Shown: one piece after another, positions 23,619-39,063 of the stretch | How the letters are laid out: each line of letters begins with the position of its first letter | Numbering within the stretch: the stretch's first letter is position 1 | NCBI GenBank assembly: GCA_029961685.1 | Contig: JARWKL010000001.1 | Location: 31,508,295 to 31,572,294, forward strand | Direction of reading: 5' to 3' | DNA length: 64,000 nt | Source of the DNA: Aristolochia californica | Lineage: Eukaryota > Streptophyta > Magnoliopsida > Piperales > Aristolochiaceae | Position numbers and translations under genes: made by a program | The notes under the pieces: model-generated | Databases searched by the model: none | What the model saw: only the letters and a program-made list of their open reading frames with translations | What the model was told of the DNA's origin: nothing

Positions 23619-26600
23619 ATGTTAAAGATGCAAATATCCAAGGGATCCAAAGATTTTAAAGAGAATTACAAACGCTCATTAAATTCTCAAGTGAATGTGC
23701 GGTGGGATATTTATCCCGAGTCAAACAAGCCATTATTTTGCCCATTTGCAAAAAGCTAACCTAACAATCATAAATAATTGTAAATTGATTTATCATGCGT
23801 AACGTGCTATATTTTTGTAAGAAATGACTTATGGATTAGGAGTCAACCCTCAGTTAAAATTCCCCCACCTCCCCCTTTTCTAGACGATTGCAAAACTTGA
23901 GATATAAAAACTAAAAAGAGCTTACAATTCGTAAAAATCACAGACACTCTTTGGAATTATCTCTCTCTAAATTTGTCCATTGTGCATTTCCATTTTAGAT
24001 GTACACTTTTTAGTTAAAACAAAATGTAGAGTTTTCACTCTCCCTTCATCATGTAAAACACAAAAGCAAATAGATCACAACAAAATTAAAATTTTAGAGT
24101 TTTTGTATGGAAAAAATTTAAAACAATAAAAAATGTAAGTAAAGAAAATTTATTCAGATACCACAAATGAACACATAAGTTTTGTTATCCATGTTTGGGA
24201 AATTTCACTAGTTCAACCTTAATCGCTTGGAATTTTATAAGAAATAGATACTTTCTACTCATATTTTAAAAATAGATATGCATGCTTGAAACATGTTACA
24301 GATGCAAATGACCTATGGATCCAAAGCTTTTAAAGAGAATAACAAACGCGCATTAAATTCTACAAGAAACGTGCGGTGGGATATTTACCCTAGTCAAACA
24401 AGTCATTATTTTGCCCATTTACAAAATGCTGACCTAACAATCACAGATGATTGTAAAGTGATTTATAATGCGTATCGGGCTATATTATTGTAAGAAATCA
24501 CTTATGGATTGGGCATCAACACACAAATAAAAATCCCCCGCCTCCCCCTTTTCACGATGATACCAAAACCTGAGATATAAAAACTAAAAAGAGCTTACAA
24601 TCCCTAAAAATTACAGACACTCTTTGGAATTATCACGTTCTAAATTTGTGTATTGTGCATTTCCATTTTAGATGTACACTTTTTTTTTAAATCAAAACTT
24701 TGTGTTTTCGCTCTGCCTTTCATCTCGTAACCAAAAATGGCAAATAGATCACAAAAAAATGAAAATTTTAGAGTTTATGTAGGAAAAAATTTAAAACTTT
24801 AACAAATGTAAGTAAAGAAAATTTATTCACACACCAGAAATGAACACAAAAGTTTTGTTATCCAAGTTTGGGAAATTCCACTAGTTCAACCCTAATTGCT
24901 AGGAATTTTATAAGAAAGAGATTTCATCTACACATGTTTTAAAAATGGATATGCATGCTTGAAACATTTTAAAGATGCAAATGACCTATGGATTCCAAGC
25001 TTTTAAAGAGAATAACAAACGCTCATTAAATTCTCAAGCAAACGTGCGGTGGGATATTTACCCCAGTCAAACAAGTCATTATTTTGCCCATTTACAAAAA
25101 GCTGACCTAACAATCATAGATGATTGTAAAGTGATTTATCATGCGTAACGGGCTATATTTTTATAAGAAATGACTTATGGTTTGGGAGTCAACATTTAGT
25201 TAATAATCCCCCACCTCCCACTTTTTCTTGATGATGGCAAAACCTGAGATATAAAAACTAAAAAGAGCTTACAATCCCTTAAAATTATAGACACTCTTTG
25301 GAATTATCTCTCTACATTTGTGCACTGTGCATTTCCATTTTAGATGTACATTTTTTTCTTTAATCAAAACTTTGAGTTTTCGCTCTCCATTCATCCAGTA
25401 AACAAAAAAGGCAAATAGGTCACAACAAAATGAACATTTAAGTGTTTATGTACAAAAAAAAAATTACACAAATAAAAATTTAAGTAAAGAAAATTTATTC
25501 ACACGCACAAATGAACACAAAAGTTTTTTTATCCAAGTTTGGGAAATTCCACTAGTTCAACCCTAATAGCTTGGAATTTTATAAGAAATAGATTTCTTCT
25601 ACACATGTTTTAAAAATGGATATGCATGCTTGAAACATGTTAAAGATGCAAACGACCTATTCAAAGATTTTAAAGAGAATAACAAACGCTCATTAATTTC
25701 TCAAGTGAATGTACAGTGGGATATTTTCCCGAGTCAAACAAGCCATTATTTTGCCCTTTTAAATAAAGTTGATCTAATAATCATAGATGATTGATAAGTG
25801 ATTTATCATGCGTTATGGGCTATATTTTTTTAAGGAATGACTTATGGATTGGGAGGTAACACTTAGTTAAAAATCCCCCGCCTCACCCTTTTCCCGACGA
25901 TTGCAAAACCTGAGATATAAAAAGTAAAAAGAGCTTACAATCCTTTAAAATTACAAAAACTTTTTGGAATTATCTCTCTTGACATTTGTGCATTGTGCAT
26001 TTCCTTTTTAGATTTACACTTTTTTCTTAAATCAAAACTTTGTGTTTTGACTCTCCCTTCATCCTGTATACAACCAAGGTGAATAGATCACAACAAAATG
26101 AAAATTTTAAAGTTTATGTATAGAAAAAATTTAAAACAAAAAAAAATGTAAGTAAAGAAAATTTATTCACACACCACAAATGAACAAAAAAGAATTTTTA
26201 TCCAAGTTTTTGAAATTCCACTAGTTTGGAATTTTATAAGAAAGAGATTTCTTCTACACATGTTTTAAAAATGCATATGCATGCTTGAAGCATGTTAAAG
26301 ATGCAAATGACCTATGGATCCAAAGCTTTTAAAGAGAATAACAAACGCTTGTTAAATTCTCAAGCACACGTGTGGTGGGATATTTACCCGAGTCAAACAA
26401 GCCATTATTTTGTCCAATTACAAAAACCCGACCTAACAATCATAGATAATTGTAAAGTGATTTATCATGTGTAATGGGATATATTTTTGTAAGAAATGAC
26501 ATATGCATTGAGAGTCAACACTCAGTTAAAAATCCCTGCCTCCGCCTTTTCCCGACGAGTGCAAAACTAGGGATATAAAAACTAAAAAAAGCTTGCAATC

Positions 26601-27316
26601 CCTAAAAATTACATACACTCTTTTCAATTATCTCTCTCTATATTTGACCATTGTGCATTTCCATTTTAGATGTACACTTTTTTCTTCAATCAAAACTTTG
26701 AGTTTTCACTCTCCCTTCATCCCGTAAACAAAAAAGGCAAATCGATCACAACAAAAAATAAATTTTAGAGTTTGTGTATGGAAAAAATTTAAAAAAATAA
26801 CAAATGTAAGTAAAGAAAATTTATTCACACTCTACATATGAACACAAAAGTTTTGTGATCCAAGTTTGGGAAATTCCACTAGTTCAACCCTAATTGCTCG
26901 GAATTTTATAAGAAAGAGATTTCTTCTTCACAAGTTTTAAAAATGGATATGCATGCTTGAAACATGTTAAAGATTCAAATGACCTATGGATCCAAAGATT
27001 TTAAAGAGAATAACCAAGACCCATTAAATTCTCAAGTGAACGTGCGGTGGGATATTTACCTGACTCAAACAAGCCATTATTTTGCCCATTTACAAAAAGC
27101 TGACCTAACAATCATAGTTGATTGTAAAGTAATTTACCATACATAACTGGCTATATTTTTGTAAGAAATGACTTATGGATTAGGAGTCAACACTCAGTTA
27201 AAAATCCCCCACCTCCCACTTTTCCCCACGATTGCAAAACTAGAGATATAAAAACTAAACAGAGGTTACAATCCCAAAAAAATTAAAGACTCTTTGGAAT
27301 TATCTCTCTCAACATT

Positions 27317-27351
27317 TGTGCATTGTGCATTGTGCATTGTGCATTGTGCAT
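27317..27351. repeat. Heptamer expansion (TGTGCAT x5)
   Basis: Nearly every monomer has two tandem TGTGCAT-type heptamers just before TTCCATTTT. Here there are five perfect copies, adding 21 bp and explaining the 693-bp spacing between anchors 26964 and 27657. This is the only such expansion I see; replication slippage is the likely cause. Confidence 0.92.
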
Positions 27352-30300
27352 TTCCATTTTAGATGTACACTTTTTCCTTAAATTAAAACTTTGAGTTTTC
27401 GCTCTCCCATCATACCGTAAACAAAAAAGGCAAATAGATCACCACAATATGAAAATTTTAGAGTTTATGTTTGGAAAAAATTTAAAACAATAACAAATTT
27501 AACTAAAGAAAATTTATTCACACACCACAAATGAACACAAAAGTTTTGTTATCCAAGTTTGGGAAATTCCACTAGTTCAACCCTAATAGCTTGGAATTTA
27601 ATAAGAAAGAGATTTCTTCTACACATGTTTTAAAAATGCATATGCATGCTTGAAACATGTTAAAGATTCAAATGACCTATGGATCTAAAGCTTTTAAAGA
27701 GAATAAAAAACGATCATTAAAGTCTCAAGTGAACGTGCGGTGGGATATTTACCCGAGTCAAACAACCCATTATTTTGCCAAAAAAGTTCACCAAAGAATC
27801 ATAGATGATTGTAAAGTGATTTATAATGCGTAACTGGCTATACTTTTGTAAGAAATGACTTATGGAATGGGAGTCAAAACTCAGTTAAAAATCCCTCGCC
27901 TCCCCCTTTTCCTGACGATTGCAAAACCTGAGATATAAAAACTAAAAATAGCTTACAATCCCTAAAAGTTATAGACATCTCTGGAATTATCTCTCTCTAC
28001 ATTTTTGCATTGTGCAATTCCATTTTGGATGTAAAATTTTTTATTAAATAAAAATTTTGAGTTTTCTCTCTCTGTTAATCCCGTAAACAACAAATGAAAA
28101 ATAGATCACAAAAAAATGAAAATTTTAGAGTTTATGTGTGAAAAAAATATAAAACAACAAAAAATATAAGTAAAGAAAATTTATTCACAGACCACAAATG
28201 AACAAAAAAGTTTTGTTATCCAGATTCTTGAAATTCCACTAGTTCAACCCTAATAGGTTGGAATTTTAAAAGAAAGAGATTTATTCTACTCATGTTTTTA
28301 AAATGGATATGCATGCTTAAACTTGTTAAAGATGAAAAAGACATATGGATACAAATATTGTAAAGTGAATAACAAAACGCTAATTAAATTATCAAGTGAA
28401 CTGGCAGTGGCATATTTACCTGAGTGGAACAGGCCATTATTTTTCCAATTTAAACAAGTCTGACGTAACAATCATAGAGAATTGTAAAGTGATTTACCTT
28501 GCGTAATGATTTATATTTTGTAAGAAATAACTTATGGATTGGGAGTCAACACTCAATTAAAAATCCCCTGCCTCCCTCTTTTCCCGACGAGCCTGAGATA
28601 TAAAATTAAAAAGAGCTTACCATCCTTATATATTACAGACACTCTTTGGAATTATCTCTCTACATTTTTGCATTGTGCATTTCCATTTGAGATGTACTTT
28701 TTTTACTTAAATAAAAACTTTGAGTTTTCGCTCGCCCTTCATTTCGTAAAAAAAGGGCAAATTGATCTCAACAAACTGAAAATTTTAGAGCTTAAGTATG
28801 GAAAAAAATTTAAAACAATAATAAATGTATGTAAAGAAAATTTTTTCACACACCACAAATGAGCATAAAATTTTTGTTATCCAAGCTTTTGAAATTTCAC
28901 TAGTTCAACCCTAATACCTTTGAATTTTATAAGAAAGAGATTTCTTCTACACATGTTTAAAAATGGATTTGCATGCTTAAAACATGTTAAAGATGCAAAT
29001 GACCTATGGATCCAAAGATTTTTAAAAGAATAAGAAATGCTCATAAAATTCTCAAGTGAACGTGTGATGGGATATTTACCCGAGTTGAACAAACCATTAT
29101 TTTGCCCAATTACAAAAAATTGACCAACCAATCATAGATGATTGTAAAGTGATTTATCATGCCTAACGGGCTATATTTTCATAAGAAATGACTTATGTAT
29201 TGGGAGTCAACACTATTAAAAATCCCCCGCCTCCCCCTTTTCCCCACGATTGCGAAACCTGATATATAAAAACTAAAAAGAGCTTACAATCCCTAAAAAT
29301 TACAGACACTCTTTGGAATTATTTCTCTCTACATTTATGCATTGTGAATTTCCATTTTAGAAGTAAACTTTTTTCTTAAATCAAAACTTTGAGTTTTCGC
29401 TCTCCCTTCATCCCGTAAAAAAAAAGGCAAATAGATCACAACAAAATGAAAATTTTAGAGTTTATGCAGGGAAAAAATTTAAAACAATAACAAATGTAAG
29501 TAAAAAAAATTTATTCACACACCACAAATGAACACAAAATTTTTGTTATCAGAGTTTGGGAAATTCCACTAGTTCAACCCTACTTGCTTGGAATTTTATA
29601 AGAAAGAGATTTCTTCTACACATATTTGAAAAATCGATATGCATGCTTGAAACATGTTCAATATTGAAATGATCTATGGATCCAAGGCTTTTCAAGAGGA
29701 TAAAAACCGTTCATTAAATTCTCAAGCGAACAAAGTGTGGGATTTTTACCCGAGTCGAACAAGCCATTATTTTGCATATTTACAAAAAGCTGACCTAACA
29801 ATCATAGATAATTGTAAAGTGTCTTATCTTGCGTAACGGGCTATAATTTTGTAAGAAATGATTTTTGGATTGCGAGTCAACACAGTTAAAAATCCCCTGC
29901 CTTTGCCTTTTCCCCACGATTGCAAAACTAGAGATATAAATACTAAAAATAGCTTACAAGTCAAAAAATTTATAGACATTCTTTGGAATTATCTCTCTCA
30001 ACATTTGTGCATTGTGAATTTCAATTTTAGATGTACATTTTTTTCTTAAATCAAAACTTTGAGTTTTCGCTCCACCTTCATCCCATGAACAAAAAAGGCA
30101 AATAGATCTCAACAAAATTAAAATTTTAGAGTTTATGTGTGGAAAAATTTTTAAAAAATAACAAATATAAGTAAAGAAACTTTATTCACACACCACAAAT
30201 GAACACAAAAATTTTGTTATCCATGTTTGGGAAATTCCACTAGTTCAATCCTAATAGCATGGAATTTTATAAGAAAGAGATTTCTTCTACACATGTTTTA

Positions 30301-33300
30301 AAAATGGATATACATGCTTGAAACATGTTCAAGATGCAAACGACCTATGGATCCAAAACTTATGTAGAGAATAAACGCTCATTAAATTCTCAAGTGAATG
30401 TGCAGTGGGATATTTACTTGAATCGAACAAGCCATTATTTTGCCCATTTACAAAAAGCTGACCTAACTATCATAGATGATTGTAAAGTGATTTATCTTGC
30501 ATAACGGCCTATATTTTTTTAAGAAATGACTTATGGATTGGGAGTCAACGCTCAGTTAAAAATCCTCCACCTCCCCCTTTTCCCCACAATTGTAAAACCT
30601 GAGAAATAGAAACTAAAAAGAGCTTACAATCCCTAAAAAGTACAAACACTCTTTGGAATTATCTCACGCTACATTTTTACATTGTGCATTTCAATTTTAG
30701 ATCTACACTTTTTTCTTTATTCAAAACTTTGAGTTTTCGCTCTCCCTTCATCCTGTAAACAAAAAAGGCAATTAGATCACAACAAAATGAAAATTTTAGA
30801 GTATACGTATGGAAAAAATTTAAAACAATAACAAATTTAAGTAAAGAAAATTTATTCACACATCACAAATGAACACAAAAGTTTTTTTATCCAAGAGTGG
30901 GAAATTTCACTAGTTGAACACTAATAGCTTGGAATTTTATAAGAAAGAGATTTCTTCTACACATGTTTTAAAAATAGATTTGCATGCTTGAAACTTGTTC
31001 AAGATGCAAATTACCTTTGGATCCAAAGCTTATCAAGAGAATAATAACCGCTCATTAAATTCTCAAGCAAACTTGCAGTGGGATATTTACATGAGTCAAA
31101 CAAGCCATTATTTTGCCCATTTAGAAAACCTGATGTAACAATCATAGATGATAGTCAAGTTATTTATCATGTGTAACGAGCAATATTTTTGTAAGAAATG
31201 ACTTACAGATTGGGAGTCAGCACTCAGTTAAAAATCCCCAGCCTCCCCCTTTTCCCGACGATTGCAAAATCTGAGATAAAAAAACTAAAAAGAGCTTACA
31301 ATCCCTAAAACTTACAGACACTCTTTGGAATTAACTCTCTCTACATTTCTTCATTGTGAAATTCCATTTTAGTAGTACACTTTTTTCTTAAATCAAAACT
31401 TTGAGTTTTTGCTCTCCCTTCATCCTGTAAACAACAAAGGTAAATAGATCACAACAAAATAAAAATTTTAGAGTTTATTTTTGGAAAAAAAAATTAAACT
31501 TTAAAAAATGTCAGTAAAGAAAATTTATTCACACACCACAAATGAACACAAAAGTTTTGCTATCAAAGTGTGGGAAATCCCACTAGTTCAACCTTAATTG
31601 CTTGGAATTTTATAAGAAAGAGATTTCTTGTACAGATGATTTAAAAATGGATATGCATGCTTGAAACATGTTAAAGATTTAAATAATGTATGGATCAAAA
31701 GCTTTTCAAGAGAATAACAAACGCTCATTCAATTCTCAAGTGAACGTACGGGGGGATATTTACCCGAGTCGAACAAGCCATTATTTTGCCCATTTACAAA
31801 AAGCTGACCTAACAATCACAGATTATTGTAAAGTGGTTTATCATGCTTAACGGGCTATATTTTTGTAAGAAATGACTTTTGGATTGGGTGTCAACACTCA
31901 GTTAAAAATCCCCACCTCCCCCTTTTGCCAGTGATTGCAAAACCTGAGATATAAAAACTAAAAGCAGCTTACAATCCCTAAAAATTACAGACACTCTTTG
32001 GACATATCTCTCTCTACATTTTTGCATTGTGCATTTCCATTTTAGATGTAAACTTTTTTTTTTAATTCAAAACTTTGAGTTTTCGCTCTCCCTTCATACC
32101 GTAAACAAAAAAAAGGCAAATAGATCACAACAAAAAGAAAATTTTAGAGTTTATGTATGGAAAATTTTTTAAACAATAACAAATGTAAGTAAAGAAAAGT
32201 TTTTAACACACCCCTAATAAACACAAAAGTTTTTTAATCCTCGTTTGGGAAATTGCACTTGTTCAACCCTAATAGCTTCGAATTTTATAAGAAAGAAATT
32301 TCTTCATCACAAGTTTTAAAAATGGATATGCATGCTTGAAACATTGTAAAGATGCAAATGATCTATGGATCTAAAGCTTTGAAATGGAATAACAAATGGC
32401 TCACTAAATTCTCAAGAGAATGTGCGGTGAGATATTTACCCTAATAGAACAAGCCATTATTTTGCCCATTTACAACAAGCTTACCTAACAATCATAGATT
32501 ATTGTTAAGTGATTTATTAAGCGTAACGGGCTATATTTTTGTAAGAAAAGACTTATGGATTTGGAGTCAACACTCAATTAAAAATCCCCCTCCTCCCCCT
32601 TTTCCCGACAATTGCAAAACCTGAGAAATAAAAACTAAAAAGAGCTTAAAATCCCTAAAAAAACAGACACTCTTTGGAATTATCTCTCTCTACATTTTTG
32701 CATTGGGCATTTCCATTTTAGATGTACACTTTTTTCTTAATTCAATACTTTGAGTTTTCGCTCTCCCTTCATCCCATAAACAAAAATGGCAAATAGATCA
32801 CAACAAATTGAAAATTTTAGAGGTTATGTATGGAAAAAATTTAAAACAATAACTAATGTAAGTAAAGAAAATTTATTCACACACAACAAATGCACACAAA
32901 AGTTTTGTTATCGATCTTTGGGAAATTCCACTAGTTCAACCCTAATAGCTTGGATTTTTAAAAGAAAGGGATTTCATCTACACTTGCTTTAAAAATGGAT
33001 ATGCATACTTGAAACATGTTAAAGATGAAAATTACCTATGGATCCAAGGCTTTTAAAGAGAATAACAAACGCTCATTAAATTCTCAAGCAAACATGTGGA
33101 TATATATTTACCTGAGTTAAACAACCCATTATTTTTCCCATTTAAAAAAGATGACCTATAAATCATAGATGATTGTAAAGTGATTTATCACGCGTAACGG
33201 GCTACAATTTTTTAAGAAATGACAAATAGATTTTGAGTCAACACTCAGTTAAAAATCCCCCGCCTCCCCCTTTTCCCGACGATTGCAAAACCTGAGAAAA

Positions 33301-36300
33301 AAAACCTAAAAAGAGCTTACAATACCTAAATAATACTGACACTCTTTGGAATTCTCTCTCTCTCTATTTCTGCATTGTGCATTTCCATTTTAGATGTACA
33401 CTTTTTTCTTAAATCATAACTTTGAGTTTTTGCTCTCCCTTAATCCCGTAAACAAAATAGGCAAGTAGATCACAAGAAAATGAAAATTTTAGAGTTTTTT
33501 ATGAAAAAAATTTAAAAAAATTAAAAATGTTAGTAAAGAAAATTATTTCACACACCACCAATCAACACAAAAGTTTTGTTATCCAAGTTTGAGAAATTCC
33601 ACTAGTTCAACCCTAATAGCTTGGAATTTTATAAGGGAGAGATTACTTCTACACATGTTTTAAAAAAGGATATGCATGATTGAAACATGTTAAATATGCA
33701 AATGACCTATAGATTAAAATCTTCTAAAGAGAATAACAAACGCTCATTAAATTCTCAAGCGAACGTGCGGTGGGATTTATACCCGAGTCGAACAGGCCAT
33801 TACCTTGCCCATTTAAAAAAAGTTGACCTAACAATCATAGATGATTGTAAAGTGATTTATCATGACAAACGGGCTATATTTTTGTAAGAAATGACTTATA
33901 GATTGGGAGTCAACACTCAGTTAAAAATCCCCCACTCCCCCTTTTCCCAGTGATTGCAAAACCTGAGATATAAAAACTAAAAAGAGCTTAAAATCCCTAA
34001 AAATTACAAACACTCTTTGGACATATCGCTCTCTACATTTGTGCATTCTGCATTTCCATTTTAGATGTTCACTTTTTTTTAATTCAAAACTTTGAGTTTT
34101 CACTCTCCCTTCATCCTATAAACAAAAAAAGGCAAATATATCACAACAAAATGAAAATTTTTGAGTTTAAGCATGGAAAAATTTTTAAAACAATAACAAA
34201 TGTAAGTAAAGAAAAGCTATTCGCACACCACAAATGAACACAAAAGTTTTGTTATACAAGTTTTGGAAATTGCACTTGTTCAACCCTAATAGCTTGGAAT
34301 TTTACAAGAAAGAGATTTCTTCTACACATGTTTTAAAAATGGGTATAAATGCTTGAAACATGTCAAATATGCAAATGCCCTATGGATCCAAATTTTTTAA
34401 TGGGATTAACAAGCGCTCTTTAAATTCTCAAGAGAATGAGAGGTGGGATATTTACCCGAGTCAAACAAGCTATTATTTTGCCGATTTACAAAAAAACTGA
34501 CCTAACAATCATAGATGATTGTAAAGTGATTTGTCATGCATAACGGGCTATATTTTTGTAAGAAATGACTTATGGTTTGGGAGTCAACACTCAGTTAAAA
34601 ATCCCCCGCCTCCCCATTTTCCCGTCTATTGCAAAACCTGAGATCCAAAAACTAAAAAAAGCTTACAATTCCAAAAAATTACGAACACTCTTTGGAATTA
34701 TCACTCTCTATATTTTGTGCATTGTGCATTTCCATTTTAGACTAACACTTTTTTCATAAGTCAAAATTTTGAATTTTGACTCTCCCTTCTTCTTGTAAAC
34801 AACGAAGGCAAATAGATCACAACTAAATGAAAATTTAAGCGCTTATGTATGGAAAAAATTATAAAACAATAACAAATGTATGTAAAGAAAAGTTATTCAC
34901 ACACCACAAACTAACAGAAAAGTTTTGTTATCCGAGTTTAGGAAATTCCACTTGTTCAACCCTAATAACTTGAAATTTTATAAGAAAGTATTTCTTCTAC
35001 ATATGTTTTAGAAATGGATATGCATGATTGAAACATGTTAAAGATGCAAATGACCTATGGATGGAAAGCTTTTAAAGAGAATAGCAAACGCATATTAAAT
35101 TCTCAAGTGAAGTGCCGTGAGATATTTACCCGAGTCAAACAAGCCATTATATTGTCCTTTTAAAAAAAGTTGACCTAAAAATCATAGATGATTGTAAAGT
35201 GATTTATCATGCGTAACATGCTATATTTTTGTAAGAAATTACAGATGGATTGGGAGTCAACACTCAGTTAAAAATCCCCCACCTCCCCCTTTTTTCCGTC
35301 ATTGCAAAACCTGAGATATGAAAACTAAAAAGAGCTTACAATCCCTAAAAATTACAGACACTCTATGGAATTATCTCTCTACATTTTTGGATTGTGCATT
35401 TTCATTTTAGATGTATACTTTTTTCTTAAATAAAAACTTTGAGTTTTCGCTCTCCTTTGATCCCATAAACAAAAAAAGGCAAATAGATAAGAAAAAAATG
35501 AAAATTTTAGAGTTTATATATGGAATATTTTTCAAACACTAAAAAATGTAAGTAAAGAAAAGTTATTCACACACCACAAATGAACACAAAAGTTTTGTTA
35601 TCCGAGTTTAGGAAATTCCACTTGTTCAACCCTAATAGCTTGGAATTTTATAAGAAAGATATTTCTTCTACACTTGTTTTAAAAAAGGATATGCATGCTT
35701 GAAACATGTTAAAGATTCAAATGACCTATGGATCCAAAGCCTATAATGAGAATAACAAGCGCTCACTAAATTCTCAAGCGAACGTGCGGTGGGATATTTA
35801 CACGAGTCAAACAAGCCATTATTTTTCCCATTTACAAAAAGTTGACTTAACAATCATAGACGATTGTAAAGTGATTCATGCGTAACGGGCTATATTTTTG
35901 TAAGAAATGACTTATGTATTGGGTATCAACACTCAGTTAAAATCCCCCCTCCTCCCCCTTTTCTCGTCGATTGCAAAACATGAAATATAAAAACCAAAAA
36001 TATCTTACAATCTATAAAATGACTTAAAATATTTGGAATTATTTATCTCTACATTTGTGCATTGTGCATTTCCATTTTAGATGGACACTTTTTCTTAAAT
36101 AAAAACTTTGAGTTTTTGCTCTCCCTTCATCTCGTAAAAAAAAAAGGCAAATAGATCACAACAAAATGAAACTTTTAGAGTTCATGTATGGAAAAAATTT
36201 AAAAAAATAACAAATGAAGGAAAGTATAGTTATTGACACACCAAAAATGAACAAAAAAGTTTTTTTTATCCAATTTATAGAAATTCCACTTGTTCAACCC

Positions 36301-39063
36301 TAATAGCTTGGAATTTTATAAGAAAGAGATTTCTTCTACACATGTTTTAAAAATGGATATGCATGCTTGAAACATTTTAAAGATGCAAATGACCTATGGA
36401 TTCAAAGCTTTTAAAGAGAATAACAAACACTCACTAAATTCTCAAGTGAACGTGCGTTGGGATATTTATCCGAGTCGAACAAACCATTATTTTACCCATT
36501 TACAAAAAGCTGACCTAACAATCATAGATGATTGTAAAGTGATTTATCATGCATAACAGGCTATATTTTTTTAAGAAAAGTCTTATGGATTGGGAGTCAA
36601 CACTCAGTTAAAAATCCCTTGCCTCCCCCTTTTCCCGACGATTGCAAAACCTGAGAAATAAAAACTAAAAAGAGCTTACAATCCTTAAAAATTATAGACA
36701 CACTTCTGAATTATCTCTCTCCACATTTCTGCATTGTGCATTTCCATTTTAGATGTACTCTTTTTTCTTAAATGAAAAGTTTGAGTTTTCGCTCTCCCTT
36801 CATCCCGTAAACAAAAAAAGGCAAAAGGATCACAACAAAATAAAAATTATAGGGTTTATGTATGGAAGAAATTTAAAACAATAATTAATGTAAGTAAAGA
36901 AAATTTATAAGCACATTACAAAAGAACACAAAAATTTTGTTATCCAAGTTTGGGAAATTCCACTAGTTCAAACCTAATAGCTTGGAATTTGATAAGAAAG
37001 AGATTTCTTCTACACATGTTTTAAAAATGGATATGCATGCTTGAAACATGTTAAAGATGCAAATGGCCTATGGATCCAAAGCTTTTAAAAAGAATAACAA
37101 ACGCTCATTAAATTCTCTAGTGAACGTTTGGAGGGATATTTACCTGAGTCAAACAAGAAATTATTTTGCCAATTATCTAAAAGCTAACCGAACAATCATA
37201 GATGATTGTAAACTGATTTATCATGCTTAATGAGTTAATTTTTTTGTAAGAACAGACTTATGGATTGGAAGTCAACACTCAGTTAAAAATCCCTCGCCTC
37301 CCCCTTTTCCCGACGATTGAAAAACCAGAGATATAAAAACTAAAAAGATCTTACAATCCATAAAAATTACAAACACTCTTTGGAATTATCTCTCTCTACG
37401 TTTGTGCATTGTGCATTTCCATTTTTTATTTACTCTTTTTTCTAAAATGAAAACTTTGAGTTTTCGCTCTCCCTTCATCCCGTAAACAAAAAAGGCAAAT
37501 AGACCACAACAAAATGAAAATTTTAGAGTTTATGAATGGAAATATTTTAAAAAAATAAAAAATGCAAGTAAATAAAAGTTATTCACACACCACAAATGAA
37601 CACAAAAGTTTTGTTATCCAAGTTTGGGAAATTCAACTTGTTCAACCCTAATAGTTTGGAATTTTATAGGAAAGAAATTTCTTCTACACATGTTTTAAAA
37701 ATGGATATGCATGATTGAAACATGTTAAAGATGCAAATGACCTATGGATCCAAATTTTTTAAAGAGAATAACAAACGCTCACTAAATTCTGAAGCGAATG
37801 TGTGGAGGGATATTTACACGTGTCAAACAAGCCATTAATTTGGCCTTTTACAAAAAGCTGACCTAACAATCATATATGATTGTACAGTGATTTATCATGC
37901 GTAACTGACTTTATTTTTGAAAGAAATGACTTATGGATTGGGTGTCAACACTTAGTTAAAATTCCCCCGCCTCCCCCTTTTTCCGACAATTGCAAAACAT
38001 GAGATATAAAAACCAAAAAGATCTTACAATCTGTCGAAATCACAGACACTCTTTGGAATTATCTCTCTCTACATTTGTGCATTATGCATTTCCATTTTTG
38101 ATCTGCACTTTTTCCTTAAATCAAAACTTAGAGTTTTTGCACTCCCTTCATCTCTTAAACTAAAAAGACAAAAAGATCACAACAAAATGAAAATTTTAGA
38201 GTTTATGTATGGAAAAAATTTAAAACAATAACAAATATAAGAAAAGTAAATTTATTCACACACCACAAATGAACACAAAAGTTTTTGTTATCCAAGTTTG
38301 GGAAATTCTACTTGTTCAACCATAATAGTTGGAATTTTATAAGAAAGAGATATCTTCTACACATGCTGTAAAAATGGATATGCATGCTCGAAACATGTTA
38401 AAGATGCAAATGACCTCTGGATCCAAAGCTTTTCAAGGGAATAACAAACACTCACTAAATTCTCAAGTGAACATGCGGTGGGATATCTACCCGAGTCAAA
38501 TAGGCCATTATTTTGCTCATTTACAAAAAGCTGACCTAACAATTATAGATGATTGTAAAGTGATTTATCATACGTAACGGGCTATATTTGTGTAAGAAAA
38601 CACTTATGGATTGGGAGTCAACACTCAGTTAAAAATCCCTCACCTCCCCCTTTTTCCGACGATTGCAAAACCTGAGATAAAAATAAAAAAATAGAGCTTA
38701 CAATCCCTAAAAATTACAGACACACTTTGGAATTATCTCTCTCTACATTTCTGCATTGTAATTTTAGATGTACTCTTTTTTTTTTAAATGAAAACTTTGA
38801 CTTTTCGCTCTCCCTTCATCCCGTAAACAAAGAAAGGCAAAAAGATCACAACAAAATGAAAATTTAAGAGTTTAAGTTTGGAAAAATTTAAAAACAATAA
38901 AAAATGTAAGTAAAGAAAATTTATTCACACATTACCAATGAACAAAAAAATTTTGTTATCCAAGTTTGGGAAATTCCGCAAGTTCAACCCTAATAGCTTG
39001 GAATTTTATAAGAAAGAGATTTCTTCTATGCATGTTTTAAAAATGGATATGTATGCTTTAAAC

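Larger units (their letters stand above)
14727..34200. repeat. Subfamily B block
   Basis: Anchors: 14727, 15398, 16064, 16740, about 17389 (anchor deleted), 18038, 18710, 19384, 20057, 20729, 21403, 22077, 22391, 23058, 23619, 24293, 24966, 25637, 26292, 26964, 27657, 28323, 28984, 29654, 30325, 30995, 31668, 32343, 33016, 33687. These carry the AAACGCTC octamer (with point variants), GATTTCTTCTA, AACTTTGAGTTTTCGC and AGAAAATTTATTCAC. I see no gene or other element. Pairwise links are weaker than in the previous block; for example the copies at 13440 and 15398 share CACAGTC-ACA-ATGAACACAT and TCGAACAAGCC. Confidence 0.85.

Noticed and set aside
28539..28862. Longest open frame in the window (107 codons) as a possible small gene
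   Set aside because: It runs through the C-rich and heptamer parts of an ordinary monomer and is open only because indels in this copy shift the frame past the usual stops.
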